Below are positions 26,371 through 36,540 of a stretch of 64,000 bases of DNA, in pieces; the stretch's first letter is position 1; every line of letters begins with the position of its first letter. The translations under genes and the position numbers were made by a program. A model generated the notes under the pieces. The model saw nothing but the letters and a program-made list of their open reading frames with translations. It was not told the origin of the DNA and made no database searches. The stretch is from Mesobacillus persicus (GTDB lineage: Bacteria > Bacillota > Bacilli > Bacillales > Cytobacillaceae): assembly GCF_900109925.1 (NCBI RefSeq), contig NZ_FOBW01000002.1:434001-498000 (forward strand), read 5' to 3'.

Positions 26371-28269
26371 TTAATTCGTCTGTAAAGACTTCTTACGCAA
26401 TAACTCTTCGTCGAAAGAGTATTTTTTTTCAACATAGACGTCATGCCAAAGCATGAACATTAGGACGGTCCATATCTTTCTACTGTTATCGGCTTTATTT
26501 TGACAGTGGTCCTCCAACAGGGTTAGTACGTATGATTTATTAATCAAGTGGTCTGTATTGCTTTCTTTAATTAACGTCTTCGCCCAATCATTCATTTCAT
26601 TTTTAAGCCAATGACGAATTGGCACTGGGAAGCCAAGTTTCTTACGAGTTAGAACATGGTCAGGTACGACACCCTCTGCCGCTTTGCGTAAAATGTACTT
26701 GGTTGTACCATTTGCTGTTTTCAGGCTTGTTGGTATCTTAGAAGCGACATCAAAAACAGCCTTATCTAAAAACGGTACACGCAGTTCTAAGGAGTGCGCC
26801 ATAGTCATTTTATCTGCTTTCAAAAGGATATCTCCGCGCATCCAAGTATGAATATCAATGTACTGCATACGGTCAACCGGGTCATACCCTTTACTTTCTG
26901 TATAAAGAGGTTTGGTCACATCCGTGTAATGCAGTCCTTGTTGATAAACATTCAGTAACTTGCGTTTTTCATCTTCAAGGAACATCTTCGCATTCCCAAT
27001 ATAACGTTCTTCCATCGGTGTTACACCACGTTCAATGAAGCTCTTCCCTTTCATTCCTTCTGGCATAATTCTCGAAAGAACTTTTAAGAGTGATTTTAAA
27101 ATCGAAGGAATCTTATTAAAAATTTCAAGGTCCTGTGGTTCACGGTAGATATTATAGCCACCGAATAACTCATCTGCCCCTTCTCCTGAAAGGACAACCG
27201 TTACATGCTTACGGGCTTCACGGGCAACAAAATAGAGCGGTACACATGCTGGATCAGCAAGTGGATCATCCATATGCCACATAATCTTTGGCAACTCCGC
27301 GATATATTCTTCTGGCGAGATCACATAGCTAATATTTTCTAAGCCAAGTTTATCAGCCGTTTCTTTGGCCACATCAATCTCACTGAACCCGTTATTTTCA
27401 AATCCAACAGAGAATGTTTTAATCCCCGGATGATATTCTTTAGCAATCGAAGCAATGATAGATGAATCAATCCCACCTGAAAGGAACGAGCCAACCGGAA
27501 CATCACTGCGCATATGAATTTTCACAGAATCATATAACACATCTCTAATTTCTTTTGTAAACTCATCTTCAGACTTATTAACTGGTTGAAAATGAGCTTT
27601 CCAATAACGGCTAACCTGCATTGGGCTACCAATTTTTTTAGTAAAATAATGACCTGGCTCAAGCTTTTGAATACCTTTTGACATCGTGTTTGGCTCAGGT
27701 ACAAATTGATAAGTTAAATAATGTTGAAGTGATTCGTAATCTAGTACATCATTCTCTAATGCAAGGAGGATGCTCTTCTTTTCTGAAGCGAAAAATGTTT
27801 TTTCGCCATCATCAAAATAAAAGAACGGTTTAATTCCAAACTGATCCCGTGCACCGTAAAGAATCTGCTCTTGTTTGTCCCAGATAACGAACGCGAACAT
27901 GCCTCTCAACTTCTCTACTGCCTTTTCCTTAAGGTGGCTATAAAGAGCGATAATGACTTCTGTATCAGAGTGTGTTGCAAACTCTAAGCCTTGGTTGATC
28001 AACTCTTCTCGGAGCTCTAAATAATTATATATTTCTCCGTTAAAAATAATCCAGTAACGCTCATTTTCATAGGTCAATGGTTGTGAACCACATTCAATGT
28101 CAATGATGCTCAAACGGCGGAAGCCGAATTGGATATTTGAATCATAGTAATACCCTTCGTCATCAGGTCCTCTATGAGTAATAAGACTATTCATATTTTT
28201 AAACAGCTGCTTTTGTTCACTGCTGTAATTTTGTGCATTTTCATGTACACAACCGATAAAGCCACACAT
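26371..28269 (-). CDS. asnB: asparagine synthase (glutamine-hydrolysing)
   Basis: Makes asparagine from aspartate, glutamine and ATP. I start it at ATG 28269 (MCGFIGCV), so that Cys2 becomes the N-terminal nucleophile of the glutaminase domain; the frame stays open upstream only through a repeat. The 632-aa length equals B. subtilis AsnB. The glutaminase domain is residues 1-200 (RRLSIIDIE, FNGEIYNY), and the ATP pyrophosphatase domain has the P-loop LSGGIDSS. Confidence 0.97.
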   Translation of the reverse strand: MCGFIGCVHENAQNYSSEQKQLFKNMNSLITHRGPDDEGYYYDSNIQFGFRRLSIIDIECGSQPLTYENERYWIIFNGEIYNYLELREELINQGLEFATHSDTEVIIALYSHLKEKAVEKLRGMFAFVIWDKQEQILYGARDQFGIKPFFYFDDGEKTFFASEKKSILLALENDVLDYESLQHYLTYQFVPEPNTMSKGIQKLEPGHYFTKKIGSPMQVSRYWKAHFQPVNKSEDEFTKEIRDVLYDSVKIHMRSDVPVGSFLSGGIDSSIIASIAKEYHPGIKTFSVGFENNGFSEIDVAKETADKLGLENISYVISPEEYIAELPKIMWHMDDPLADPACVPLYFVAREARKHVTVVLSGEGADELFGGYNIYREPQDLEIFNKIPSILKSLLKVLSRIMPEGMKGKSFIERGVTPMEERYIGNAKMFLEDEKRKLLNVYQQGLHYTDVTKPLYTESKGYDPVDRMQYIDIHTWMRGDILLKADKMTMAHSLELRVPFLDKAVFDVASKIPTSLKTANGTTKYILRKAAEGVVPDHVLTRKKLGFPVPIRHWLKNEMNDWAKTLIKESNTDHLINKSYVLTLLEDHCQNKADNSRKIWTVLMFMLWHDVYVEKKYSFDEELLRKKSLQTN

Positions 28270-28357
28270 TATGTACGTCACCTTCTCCATAATAATTAAT
28301 ATTTCATAGTATCCTTCGATGAGGACTGTTTTCACTAATTTTATTCCACTAGATAAA

Positions 28358-28556
28358 GCGGCGGTTGCTTTCCGCTCCTGGCGCTCAGCGAACAGCGGGG
28401 CGTGCGGTGAGCCTCCTCGTCGCTTCCGCTCCTGTGGGGTCTCACCTGTCCCGCTGCTCCCGCAGGACACTGAATGGCTCCCTCGATTATGCCCACGCAC
28501 GAGAAAATGCGTACTTCATTTTCGAGGAGTCAAGCGCCATCCGCTCCAACCAACCG
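28358..28556. repeat. GC-rich Bacillaceae intergenic repeat
   Basis: A block of about 200 bp, far richer in G+C than its surroundings, upstream of asnB. It has CTTTCCGCTCC near one end and AAGCGCCATCCGCTCC near the other, with internal GTGAGCCTCCTCG and GGGGTCTCACC that can pair. I recognise it as a repeat common between genes in Bacillus genomes. Open frames within it are not genes. Confidence 0.8.
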
Positions 28557-28739
28557 GTTTTATCCAAAGTTTATAATGAAAAACCTCATTAACTTAGAAA
28601 ACAGCTTTCACCAAAGACTTTAAAACATATTTTCTATACTATCATAAATCTTTCATTTTGCATGTTTGGCAAAAAAAATAGTTTTTTTACATATGTTTTA
28701 CATTTTTAACAAGACACAAACGTTTATAAAGGGTGAAAT

Positions 28740-28777
28740 CAAAACAGGAGTTACATTAAAATGTAACTCCTGTTTTG
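28740..28777 (-). terminator. metK terminator
   Basis: Perfect AAAACAGGAGTTACATT / ATGTAACTCCTGTTTT hairpin just after the metK stop. Confidence 0.85.
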
Positions 28778-28783
28778 ATTTGA

Positions 28784-29983
28784 TTAAACTTGTGCCTGTT
28801 CACGAAGTGCGTCGGCTTTGTCCGTGAATTCCCAAGGCAGTTCAACATCCGTACGTCCAAAGTGTCCGTAGGCAGCTGTCTTCTTATATATTGGCCTACG
28901 AAGATTAAGCATATTGATAATTCCTGCAGGGCGAAGATCGAAGTTTTTAGAAACAAGATCTATCAACACATCTTCACTTACTTTTCCGGTACCAAATGTA
29001 TCAACAGAAATTGAAACAGGCTTGGCCACACCAATCGCATAGGCAAGTTGAACTTCTACTTTATCAGCAAGACCAGCTGCAACAAGGTTCTTCGCTACAT
29101 AGCGAGCAGCATAGGCAGCGGAACGGTCTACTTTTGTAGGATCCTTACCGGAGAATGCTCCTCCACCATGGCGTGCATAACCCCCATAGGTGTCCACGAT
29201 GATTTTTCTACCTGTTAGACCGGCATCCCCTTGAGGTCCACCAATAACAAATCGACCAGTTGGATTAATAAAGTATTTCGTATTTTCATCAATTAGTTCA
29301 TTTGGCACCACTGGATTGATGACATGTTCTTTAAGATTACGCTGGATTTGCTCAAGAGTAACCTCTGGGTGATGCTGGGTTGAGATAACAATCGTATCAA
29401 TTCTAACTGGCTTGTCATTCTCGTCATATTCAACCGTAACCTGAGTTTTTCCATCTGGACGAAGATAAGGAAGGATTTCGTCTTTACGTACTTTCGTTAA
29501 GCGGCGGGAAAGCTTATGCGCCAATGAAATGGGTAAAGGCATCAATTCCTTTGTTTCATTACAAGCGAACCCAAACATTAACCCTTGGTCTCCTGCTCCA
29601 ATTGCTTCAATCTCTTCATCCGACATTAGCCCTTCACGTGCCTCTAGAGCTTGGTCAACTCCCATGGCAATGTCCGCAGATTGTTCATCAATTGCAGTTA
29701 AAACAGCACATGTTTCAGAGTCAAATCCATACTTCGCACGAGTGTAACCAATTCCCTTAATCGTTTCACGAACGATTTTGGGAATATCGACATAAGTAGA
29801 AGTAGTGATTTCTCCTGCAACCAGTACGAGTCCGGTCGTAACAGATGTTTCAGCTGCTACACGGGCATTGGCATCCTTAGCTAAAATTGCATCCAGAATT
29901 GCATCTGAAATCTGGTCACAAATTTTATCAGGATGTCCTTCTGTAACTGATTCAGAAGTAAACAAACGGCGTCTTGTTGACAT
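28784..29983 (-). CDS. metK: S-adenosylmethionine synthetase
   Basis: Makes SAM from methionine and ATP. The 399-aa protein from ATG 29983 ([20 protein letters not shown]) has the N-terminal EGHPDK signature, the central [10 protein letters not shown] and [16 protein letters not shown]. The start follows TAGGAGG; an upstream in-frame start at 30055 has no support. It is a single gene under a SAM-I riboswitch, so SAM shuts off its own synthesis. Confidence 0.99.
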   Translation of the reverse strand: MSTRRRLFTSESVTEGHPDKICDQISDAILDAILAKDANARVAAETSVTTGLVLVAGEITTSTYVDIPKIVRETIKGIGYTRAKYGFDSETCAVLTAIDEQSADIAMGVDQALEAREGLMSDEEIEAIGAGDQGLMFGFACNETKELMPLPISLAHKLSRRLTKVRKDEILPYLRPDGKTQVTVEYDENDKPVRIDTIVISTQHHPEVTLEQIQRNLKEHVINPVVPNELIDENTKYFINPTGRFVIGGPQGDAGLTGRKIIVDTYGGYARHGGGAFSGKDPTKVDRSAAYAARYVAKNLVAAGLADKVEVQLAYAIGVAKPVSISVDTFGTGKVSEDVLIDLVSKNFDLRPAGIINMLNLRRPIYKKTAAYGHFGRTDVELPWEFTDKADALREQAQV

Positions 29984-30106
29984 CTGATTTCCTCCTAATA
30001 ATTCTAAAATAACGTGAGCCTCATTTAGGAGCTCTCGGATTGATACGGTACTCATTCCCTATGTAGTATGAAATAAATACTGAGCTTTTATGAGAAAAAT
30101 ACGCAA

Positions 30107-30293
30107 AATAAAAACCTTTCCTACTTAGAGGGAAAGGTTTAAGAAGTAAATTAGCGCCTTTCGCTCTTATCGATCAAGGATCAATTTCCTTGCGTCAGGT
30201 TAGCACCTTGTTAACGAGCATCTCAAAAATCCTCAAATAACAGGTTGCTGGGCTTCATTGGGCCTGTCCCTCCACCAGCTCAGGATAAGAGTA
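30107..30293 (-). promoter_or_regulatory. SAM-I riboswitch (S-box) of metK
   Basis: The aptamer (about 30163-30293) has the P1 strands CTTATC and GATAAG, plus the conserved GGAGGGAC, GATGAAGCCC-like ATGAAGCCC, GCAACC and GGTGCTAA segments. The terminator AACCTTTCC / GGAAAGGTTT with a T run is at 30107-30141. SAM binding favours the terminator. Confidence 0.96.
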
Positions 30294-30308
30294 TCCGTTC
30301 AAAACCCA

Positions 30309-30337
30309 ATCATACGCAACGCGAATTTTATTGTCAA
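30309..30337 (-). promoter_or_regulatory. metK promoter
   Basis: TTGACA (30332-30337), 17-bp spacer and TATGAT (30309-30314) on the minus strand, just before the S-box. Confidence 0.75.
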
Positions 30338-30509
30338 TGGATAAATCGGTAAAAATAAAGTTTTCCTAGAAAGAGCCCATTTAGTGTCAAGGAAAGTTAA
30401 TTTTTATAATAATTAGAATAGACTAATACAACAAATGTGTTATACTATTTATAAAAGATGCGTATGCTTTCACACCATTAAAACCTATAAAAAGGAAGGT
30501 ATTCATCAA

Positions 30510-32096
30510 ATGAACGATGTGAGGATTAAAAACGAAGTGTCTCAACTGCTACAGGGAAATAATATTAAAACTCAACTATCTGTACCACAGCTGGTTGAAA
30601 AGGTTCTCGCCAGAAACGAAGGATTGTTAACTGCAACCGGAGCTATTTGTGCGACAACTGGTAAATACACGGGAAGGTCACCAAAGGATAAATTCATCGT
30701 TAACGAGCCTTCCGTGGCGGATAAAATCGATTGGGGAACCGTGAACGAGCCAATAGCGGAGGAAGTGTTCACGAATCTGTACACAAAGGTTCTTCAATAT
30801 TTAAAAGAAAAAGATGAAGTCTATGTGTTTAAAGGGTTTGCCGGAGCTGATAAAAAGCAGCAGCTGCCAATTCAGGTCATCAATGAATTCGCTTGGCACA
30901 ATTTATTCGTCCATCAATTGTTTATTCGCCCTAATGAAGAAGAACTTGCGAATCATGAAGCAGATTTCACTGTGATATCCGCCCCAGGGTTTAAAGCTGA
31001 TCCTGAAGTCGATGGAACGAAGTCTGAAACATTCATTATCATCTCCTTTGAGCAACGTGTAATCCTCATCGGTGGTACTGAATATGCAGGAGAAATGAAG
31101 AAGTCTATCTTTTCTGTTATGAATTACTTGCTCCCTGAGAATGGAATCCTTCCAATGCACTGTTCAGCTAATGTCGGACGTGAAGGTGATGTTGCCTTGT
31201 TCTTTGGATTATCAGGTACTGGTAAAACGACCCTTTCTGCTGATGCAAATAGGCGCTTAATAGGCGATGATGAACATGGCTGGTCCACTAATGGGGTTTT
31301 TAATATAGAGGGTGGCTGTTACGCGAAGTGTATTAATCTATCAAAAGAAAAAGAACCACAAATTTATGATGCCATCCGTTTTGGCTCTGTTCTTGAAAAT
31401 GTCATTTTACACGAAGAAAGTCGCATACCTGACTATGATGATGGCTCATTAACTGAAAATACGCGTGCAGCGTATTCTATACAAGCGATTGAAAATATTG
31501 TGGACCCGAGCATAGCTGGACATCCAAACACAATCGTATTTTTAACTGCTGATGCCTTTGGGGTCTTGCCACCAATCTCAAAATTGACAAAAGAACAAGC
31601 GATGTACCATTTCCTTAGTGGGTACACGTCAAAATTGGCTGGGACAGAACGAGGAATCACTTCACCAGAAGCAACATTCTCAACTTGCTTTGGCTCTCCA
31701 TTCCTGCCTTTACCAGCAACCACGTATGCCAAAATGCTGGGTGACAAGATTGACGAATACGGTTCAAGAGTGTATCTAGTTAATACCGGTTGGACCGGCG
31801 GAGAGTATGGTACAGGGAAAAGGATGAATCTTGCTTATACACGTGCAATGATTCAAGCAGCCCTTGAAGGGGAGTTAAATCACGTAGAAACGGTTAAGGA
31901 TGAAATCTTTGGTCTTGATATTCCATTGCATGTTCCGGGTGTTCCTGATGAAGTTCTTCAGCCAATTAAAACTTGGTCGGATGAAGAGGCTTACTTGACT
32001 AAAGCCCGTGAGCTTGCTGAACAATTCCGTGAGAATTTCAACAAGTTTAACAATCTACAAACAGATATTGCAGCAAAAGGCGGTCCTATTGTCTAA
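30510..32096 (+). CDS. pckA: phosphoenolpyruvate carboxykinase (ATP)
   Basis: Converts oxaloacetate and ATP to PEP and CO2 in gluconeogenesis. The product is 528 aa from ATG 30510 ([10 protein letters not shown]), behind AAGGAAGG. It has the P-loop [13 protein letters not shown] (kinase-1a), the metal-binding DDEHGW, and GRSPKDKF near the N-terminus. An in-frame upstream extension to 30435 is not family-like. It diverges from metK, as in B. subtilis. Confidence 0.98.
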   Translation: MNDVRIKNEVSQLLQGNNIKTQLSVPQLVEKVLARNEGLLTATGAICATTGKYTGRSPKDKFIVNEPSVADKIDWGTVNEPIAEEVFTNLYTKVLQYLKEKDEVYVFKGFAGADKKQQLPIQVINEFAWHNLFVHQLFIRPNEEELANHEADFTVISAPGFKADPEVDGTKSETFIIISFEQRVILIGGTEYAGEMKKSIFSVMNYLLPENGILPMHCSANVGREGDVALFFGLSGTGKTTLSADANRRLIGDDEHGWSTNGVFNIEGGCYAKCINLSKEKEPQIYDAIRFGSVLENVILHEESRIPDYDDGSLTENTRAAYSIQAIENIVDPSIAGHPNTIVFLTADAFGVLPPISKLTKEQAMYHFLSGYTSKLAGTERGITSPEATFSTCFGSPFLPLPATTYAKMLGDKIDEYGSRVYLVNTGWTGGEYGTGKRMNLAYTRAMIQAALEGELNHVETVKDEIFGLDIPLHVPGVPDEVLQPIKTWSDEEAYLTKARELAEQFRENFNKFNNLQTDIAAKGGPIV

Positions 32097-32109
32097 TGCT
32101 TTAATTGTG

Positions 32110-32150
32110 AAAGGAAGAGGTCATTTCTGAAATGATACCTCTTCCTTTTT
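32110..32150 (+). terminator. pckA terminator
   Basis: GGAAGAGGT and ACCTCTTCC pair around a smaller ATTT/AAAT stem, followed by TTTTT. Confidence 0.85.
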
Positions 32151-32223
32151 GTCATACATACATCTTCGGTCCTAATCTATAAAAAAGACATGCTCCGTTG
32201 GACATTTTTGGTTTACGAACTAA

Positions 32224-32247
32224 TGATTGGAGCGGAAGGAGCTTGAT
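32224..32247 (+). repeat. remnant of the GC-rich intergenic repeat
   Basis: GATTGGAGCGGAAGGAGCTT resembles the inverted end of the repeat at 28358-28556. Only this end is present. Confidence 0.5.
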
Positions 32248-32370
32248 TCTTTTAAAATGATCTGCACACGTTCTGGTACGAAGAAGAAGTTATTCTTTGT
32301 GTTGCGGGAGAGGTTAACAGGTGATACCCTGGTCAAATCATACAGACTAGGAATGATTGTCTCCCCTGGA

Positions 32371-32640
32371 GCACCAAGACGCTTTATTGGTGAGCTTTTC
32401 CAGCCTTTTCGTTCAACTTAGGGTACCAAGTCGCCTTATTGGTGACCTTTCTCCCGCTTTTTCTTCCAAGTTAGGGCACCAAGTCGCCTTATTGGTGACC
32501 TTTCTCCCGCTTTTTCTTCCAACTTAGGGCACCAAGTCGCCTTATTGGTGACCTTTCTCCCACTTTTTCTTCCAACTTAGGGCACCAAGTCACCTTATTG
32601 ATGACCTTTCTCCGTCTTTTTAACCTACTTAGAGGACCAA
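32371..32640. repeat. 53-bp tandem repeat array (about five copies)
   Basis: Units start near 32371 (50 bp, diverged), 32421, 32474, 32527 and 32580, with the start of a sixth at 32633. Each holds the hairpin CACCAA-n9-TTGGTG. The central copies are almost identical. There is no spacer between units, so it is not a CRISPR array, and no gene is supported in 32151-32714. Confidence 0.88.
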
Positions 32641-32714
32641 TGAAAAGCGGAAGCCACCCCTTAGATGATTTCTCATCGTTTCTTGCCTTACTTGATTGAA
32701 AGAGCAAAAAAAAT

Positions 32715-32736
32715 AAAAGATGCCCGCAGGCACCTT
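32715..32736 (-). terminator. terminator of ytmAB
   Basis: On the minus strand AGGTGCC pairs with GGGCATCT, followed by TTTATTTTTTTT, directly after ytmB. Confidence 0.7.
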
Positions 32737-32737
32737 G

Positions 32738-32980
32738 TTAATTTGTAGAATTTAGAGATAATAGCTGATAAATGATAACCGTTTTAGTTCCGCTCCATTC
32801 GAGTTTTTTGATGATTGCAGTTCCACTTGATTCTCCTTCAATCATCTTTTTCACTTCAAGAGGAATATCAATCGGGTACAGCCTATAGCCATCTTTTTGT
32901 AAGCGAAATAAGTTTTCCTCAAGCCTTTCTTCACGGCCCTTTGTGACAATCATTGTGTTAAGCTCTAATGGCATCCCCAT
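32738..32980 (-). CDS. ytmB: DUF2584 family protein YtmB
   Basis: An 80-aa cytoplasmic protein starting MGMPLELNTMIVTKGREERL, matching B. subtilis YtmB in length and position (between pckA and ytmA). No catalytic motif; predicted small alpha/beta fold. ATG at 32980 follows GGAAGGAG. Downstream of ytmA on the same strand, ending at a terminator. Function unknown. Confidence 0.86.
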   Translation of the reverse strand: MGMPLELNTMIVTKGREERLEENLFRLQKDGYRLYPIDIPLEVKKMIEGESSGTAIIKKLEWSGTKTVIIYQLLSLNSTN

Positions 32981-33019
32981 ATGAAATGCACTCCTTCCAG
33001 GATTCTCACCTTAATCTTA

Positions 33020-33805
33020 TCACTTTTGACGAATCATTTTCATCCAATTTGTTAAATCTTTTACAACTTGCCTATTCACCTTTGGAGGAAAATAATGTGT
33101 ATATTGTGCAAAATACCAGCTTGTTACCGACTTGTCCAATTCCTTTAGCCGTTTTTCCAGACGATAAGAATGTTCAACTGACACATTGCGATCTTGCTCA
33201 CCATGGATAATTAAAACAGGTGCTTGAATCTGATTTATCTGATACAGCGGAGTCCGATGACGATATCGACTTGGAAACTTCATCGGGGTCCCCCCAATAA
33301 CTCTTTTCATCATTTTTCTTAGGTCTTTTCTTTCCAAGTATGTTAAGGACATATCACTTACGCCCCCCCAGGTGACAACAGATGCTGCTTCAGGATATTC
33401 GATTGCTGTTAACAAAGCCATTACCCCACCCCTAGAAAAGCCAAAAATATGAACTTGTTTCACTTGGGGTAACGCTTTAAGTAGCTCATAACCTGCAAAA
33501 GCATCATGTCGATCTTCACCAGCAAAATCCTCGTTTCCTTCTCCCCCTCGGTTGCCGCGATAAAAAGGAGCAAATACGATAAACCCCTCTGAGGCAAACT
33601 GAGCAATTCTCGCTGGTCTCACTTGCCCAACATTCTTAATTCCTCCGCGCAAGTATAAGAATCCGTCATGTGTATTTTCACTAACTGGTGTTGCAAGCAT
33701 TCCCTTAACTTTTAAGCCATTAGAGTAATAAGTAATGATATGTAAATTCACATTGGGGTTCGGGGAAGGAAATTTGTATTTTTCGACCACTTTACCGTTA
33801 TTCAA
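33020..33805 (-). CDS. ytmA: alpha/beta hydrolase YtmA (prolyl-oligopeptidase-like)
   Basis: A 261-aa hydrolase with the nucleophile elbow GFSRGG, an aspartate in IHGEQDRNV and a histidine near the C-terminus (YTHYFPP). It resembles the catalytic domain of S9 peptidases, without the propeller. TTG at 33805 lies after GGAGGTG, so a TTG start is chosen. Upstream of ytmB, divergent from ytlA. Substrate unknown. Confidence 0.87.
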   Translation of the reverse strand: MNNGKVVEKYKFPSPNPNVNLHIITYYSNGLKVKGMLATPVSENTHDGFLYLRGGIKNVGQVRPARIAQFASEGFIVFAPFYRGNRGGEGNEDFAGEDRHDAFAGYELLKALPQVKQVHIFGFSRGGVMALLTAIEYPEAASVVTWGGVSDMSLTYLERKDLRKMMKRVIGGTPMKFPSRYRHRTPLYQINQIQAPVLIIHGEQDRNVSVEHSYRLEKRLKELDKSVTSWYFAQYTHYFPPKVNRQVVKDLTNWMKMIRQK

Positions 33806-33887
33806 TATGACACCTCCGTTATCGTGATAAACACCAATCTAAAAACTTTGCTCTTCCAAATCTGGGCACACATTTTCACCAGCATCA

Positions 33888-33899
33888 TACGATATCGTA
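33888..33899. promoter_or_regulatory. perfect 12-bp palindrome upstream of ytlA
   Basis: TACGATATCGTA lies between divergent ytmA and ytlA, 38 bp before the ytlA start. It could be an operator; no regulator is known. Confidence 0.35.
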
Positions 33900-33937
33900 A
33901 AACGAAAAAGCCCAAATTTAAGAGGAGGTTATTTTAA

Positions 33938-34933
33938 ATGAAAAAGTGGATGAAACCTGGTGTTTTACTATTTATTTCCCTGGTTCTTATTATCCCTTTA
34001 GCCGCTTGCGGTAAGGAGAAAACAGAAACGATTCGGGTAGCTGAAGTGACGCGCTCCATTTTTTATGCACCATTGTATGCAGCACTCACCGAAGGATTTT
34101 TCGAAGAGGAAGGCTTAACTATTGACCTTAAAACCGTTTGGGGTGGCGACAAGGTCATGACCTCCCTAATTTCTGACGGTGCCGACATTGGTCTTGTTGG
34201 TTCAGAAACATCCATTTACGTCTACGCTGCTGGTACTAGCGACCCCGTCATAAATTTTGGTCAGCTAACGCAAACAGATGGAACCTTTCTCGTTTCTCGA
34301 AATGAAGTTGAAGATTTCACATGGGATCATCTAAAAGGCTCTACCTTTTTAGGACAGCGTAAAGGTGGAATGCCACAAATGGTTGGCGAATTTGTTCTAA
34401 AAAAACACGGAATTGATCCACATGCTGATTTGAACTTGATCCAAAATGTTGATTTTGCCAATATCACTAGTGCTTTTGCTAGTGGAACGGGCGATTATGT
34501 TCAATTATTTGAACCTCAAGCTAGCATTTTCGAAAAAGAAGGAAGAGGACATATTGTAGCTTCTTTCGGAACAGAATCTGGCCATGTTCCATATACAACC
34601 TTTATGGCTAAACAAAGCTATATGGATGCAAATGAAGAATCAATTGAAAAGTTCACTAAAGCATTATACAAGGCCCAGCAATGGGTAGATTCAACCAACT
34701 CAAAAGAAATCGCTGAAGCCGTTCAACCATTTTTTGAGGATACAGATATTGAAATTCTCGAAATGGCTGTAGATCGATATAAAAGTCAAGGTTCCTTTGC
34801 AACCGACCCAATTCTTGACGAAGCGGAATGGAACAATCTCCAAGATATTATGGATGAAGCAGGAGAACTTCCAAAAGAAGTTCGTCATGATGAGCTAGTC
34901 AATACAAAGATTGCAGAAGAAGTAATAAAGTAA
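33938..34933 (+). CDS. ytlA: ABC transporter substrate-binding lipoprotein YtlA
   Basis: A 331-aa extracellular lipoprotein (lipobox PLAAC, Cys24) of the NMT1/THI5-like SsuA fold. The start of the mature domain (IRVAEVTRSIFYAPLYAAL) and the GADIGLVGSETS loop are typical of binders of small aromatic or sulfonate-like compounds. It is the first gene of ytlA-ytlC-ytlD. ATG follows AGAGGAGG. The ligand is not known; there is no TPP riboswitch upstream, which argues against simple thiamine-pyrimidine control. Confidence 0.92.
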   Translation: MKKWMKPGVLLFISLVLIIPLAACGKEKTETIRVAEVTRSIFYAPLYAALTEGFFEEEGLTIDLKTVWGGDKVMTSLISDGADIGLVGSETSIYVYAAGTSDPVINFGQLTQTDGTFLVSRNEVEDFTWDHLKGSTFLGQRKGGMPQMVGEFVLKKHGIDPHADLNLIQNVDFANITSAFASGTGDYVQLFEPQASIFEKEGRGHIVASFGTESGHVPYTTFMAKQSYMDANEESIEKFTKALYKAQQWVDSTNSKEIAEAVQPFFEDTDIEILEMAVDRYKSQGSFATDPILDEAEWNNLQDIMDEAGELPKEVRHDELVNTKIAEEVIK

Positions 34934-34949
34934 AGGAGGACGCAGCCTA

Positions 34950-35720
34950 ATGGAATTCCTATCAATTAAAGAACTACACCATACGTATTTTACGAGGTCG
35001 TCTGCGACTACAGCTCTCAGTGATATTACCTTAGATGTCAAGGAAGGGGAGTTCATCTCCTTTCTTGGCCCTAGTGGCTGCGGTAAAACAACTCTTCTCT
35101 CAATTATAGCAGGACTAATCGAGCCAACTAGCGGGAACGTGCTCCTTGAAAACAAACCAGTAAAAACTTCTCAAAATGACATTGGATACATGCTTCAGCA
35201 GGATTATCTTTTCCCGTGGAAGACCATTGAAGAGAATATCCAACTTGGGCATAAAATTAATGGAAACCTGACAAAGGAGACCAAAAGAACGACAGTCTCC
35301 CTCCTCGAGCAGATGGGACTGAACGACGTTGAGTCATTTTACCCTAAACAATTATCCGGCGGGATGCGTCAAAGGGTTGCCCTTGTACGTACACTTGCAA
35401 CCGAACCAAAACTCTTAATGCTCGATGAACCATTTTCAGCACTTGATTTTCAAACAAAGTTAAAACTAGAGGACCTCGTCTCAAATACACTTAAAAATTT
35501 TAATAAAACGGCCATCCTTGTCACCCATGATATTGGTGAAGCTATTGCAATGAGCGATCGAATCGTCCTGTTCTCTCCAAGTCCTGGTAGAGTTCATAAA
35601 ACCTTTTTGGTACCTGAAGACCTAAAAGCATTACCGCCATTTAAAGCCAGAAATCACCAATCTTATACTGAACTTTTCCAGACTATATGGAAGGAGCTGG
35701 AATCACTTGACAAAGAATGA
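34950..35720 (+). CDS. ytlC: ABC transporter ATP-binding protein YtlC
   Basis: ATPase of 256 aa: Walker [10 protein letters not shown], signature LSGGMRQR, Walker B LLMLDEP, and VTHDIGEA switch. It belongs to the SsuB/TauB group that works with SsuA-like binders. It follows ytlA by 16 bp with its own AAAGGAGG and overlaps ytlD by 14 bp. Confidence 0.94.
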   Translation: MEFLSIKELHHTYFTRSSATTALSDITLDVKEGEFISFLGPSGCGKTTLLSIIAGLIEPTSGNVLLENKPVKTSQNDIGYMLQQDYLFPWKTIEENIQLGHKINGNLTKETKRTTVSLLEQMGLNDVESFYPKQLSGGMRQRVALVRTLATEPKLLMLDEPFSALDFQTKLKLEDLVSNTLKNFNKTAILVTHDIGEAIAMSDRIVLFSPSPGRVHKTFLVPEDLKALPPFKARNHQSYTELFQTIWKELESLDKE

Positions 35721-36507
35721 AATTAAAAGTCTTCACGAACAGTATTTGAGTGGGTTAAAACGAGAAAAAAGATTTGTCCGATTTTTTCAAGGGCTTATTT
35801 TCATCTTGTTTTTTGTGGCATGGGAATCAGCAAGTAGACTTCACTGGATTGATCCGCTAATTTTTAGCTCTCCATCAAAAGTTTGGGATCTATTTATTAA
35901 AAAGTCCCTTGATGGTTCGCTTGTCGCAAACCTTGGAATTACAGTGACCGAAACAATTCTCGGCTTTCTGGCAGGTACCCTGCTTGGAACATTACTAGCT
36001 GCTATTCTATGGTGGTCCCCAATCTTATCTAAAATACTGGACCCTTTTCTGGTCATATTAAATGCAATGCCTAAGGTCGCTTTAGGCCCCATTTTAATTG
36101 TCGCGCTTGGTGCAAATATGACATCGATTGTTGCAATGGGGACCCTTGTATCGGTTATTATCACCACGATTGTCGTTTTCACAGCATTTAAAGAGGTAGA
36201 TCCAAATTATGTAAAAGTATTACAAATATTTGGTGCCACTCGGTTTCAAAGTTTTAAGGAAGCAATCTTGCCAGCGTCTTTCCCCACCATCATTTCAACC
36301 TTGAAAGTAAACGTCGGATTATCATGGGTAGGGGTTATCGTAGGTGAATTTCTAACTTCCTCGCGGGGACTTGGTTATATGATTATTTATGGTTTCCAAG
36401 TATTTGATTTCACACTTGTCTTTTTGTCACTACTAGTTATTGCTGTATTTGCCACTCTTATGTACCAACTTGTTGAGTTGCTTGAAAAGAAACTTATTAA
36501 AGATTAG
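35707..36507 (+). CDS. ytlD: ABC transporter permease YtlD
   Basis: A 266-aa inner-membrane permease with about six helices and the EAA-type loop ([21 protein letters not shown]). It pairs with ytlC and ytlA as an importer. The start is TTG at 35707, behind GGAGCTGG, inside the end of ytlC. Confidence 0.93.
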   Translation: MTKNEIKSLHEQYLSGLKREKRFVRFFQGLIFILFFVAWESASRLHWIDPLIFSSPSKVWDLFIKKSLDGSLVANLGITVTETILGFLAGTLLGTLLAAILWWSPILSKILDPFLVILNAMPKVALGPILIVALGANMTSIVAMGTLVSVIITTIVVFTAFKEVDPNYVKVLQIFGATRFQSFKEAILPASFPTIISTLKVNVGLSWVGVIVGEFLTSSRGLGYMIIYGFQVFDFTLVFLSLLVIAVFATLMYQLVELLEKKLIKD

Positions 36508-36510
36508 GCA

Positions 36511-36540
36511 AAACGGCCGGCATTAGTTCCCGGCCGTTTC
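36511..36540. terminator. bidirectional terminator between ytlD and ytkD
   Basis: AACGGCCGG / CCGGCCGTT strong GC stem. It overlaps the last codons of ytkD (ETAGN). Confidence 0.7.

Noticed and set aside
28319-28592. Open frames opposite the asnB leader and N-terminal extension of asnB
   Set aside because: They run through a known-type intergenic repeat. AsnB must begin at MCGF to expose its catalytic cysteine.
32371-32640. Possible CRISPR array
   Set aside because: Repeats follow one another directly with no unique spacers and no cas genes; the same applies to 60970-61260.
33806-33937. TPP riboswitch before ytlA
   Set aside because: The conserved thi-box segments (such as CTGAGA) are not there.
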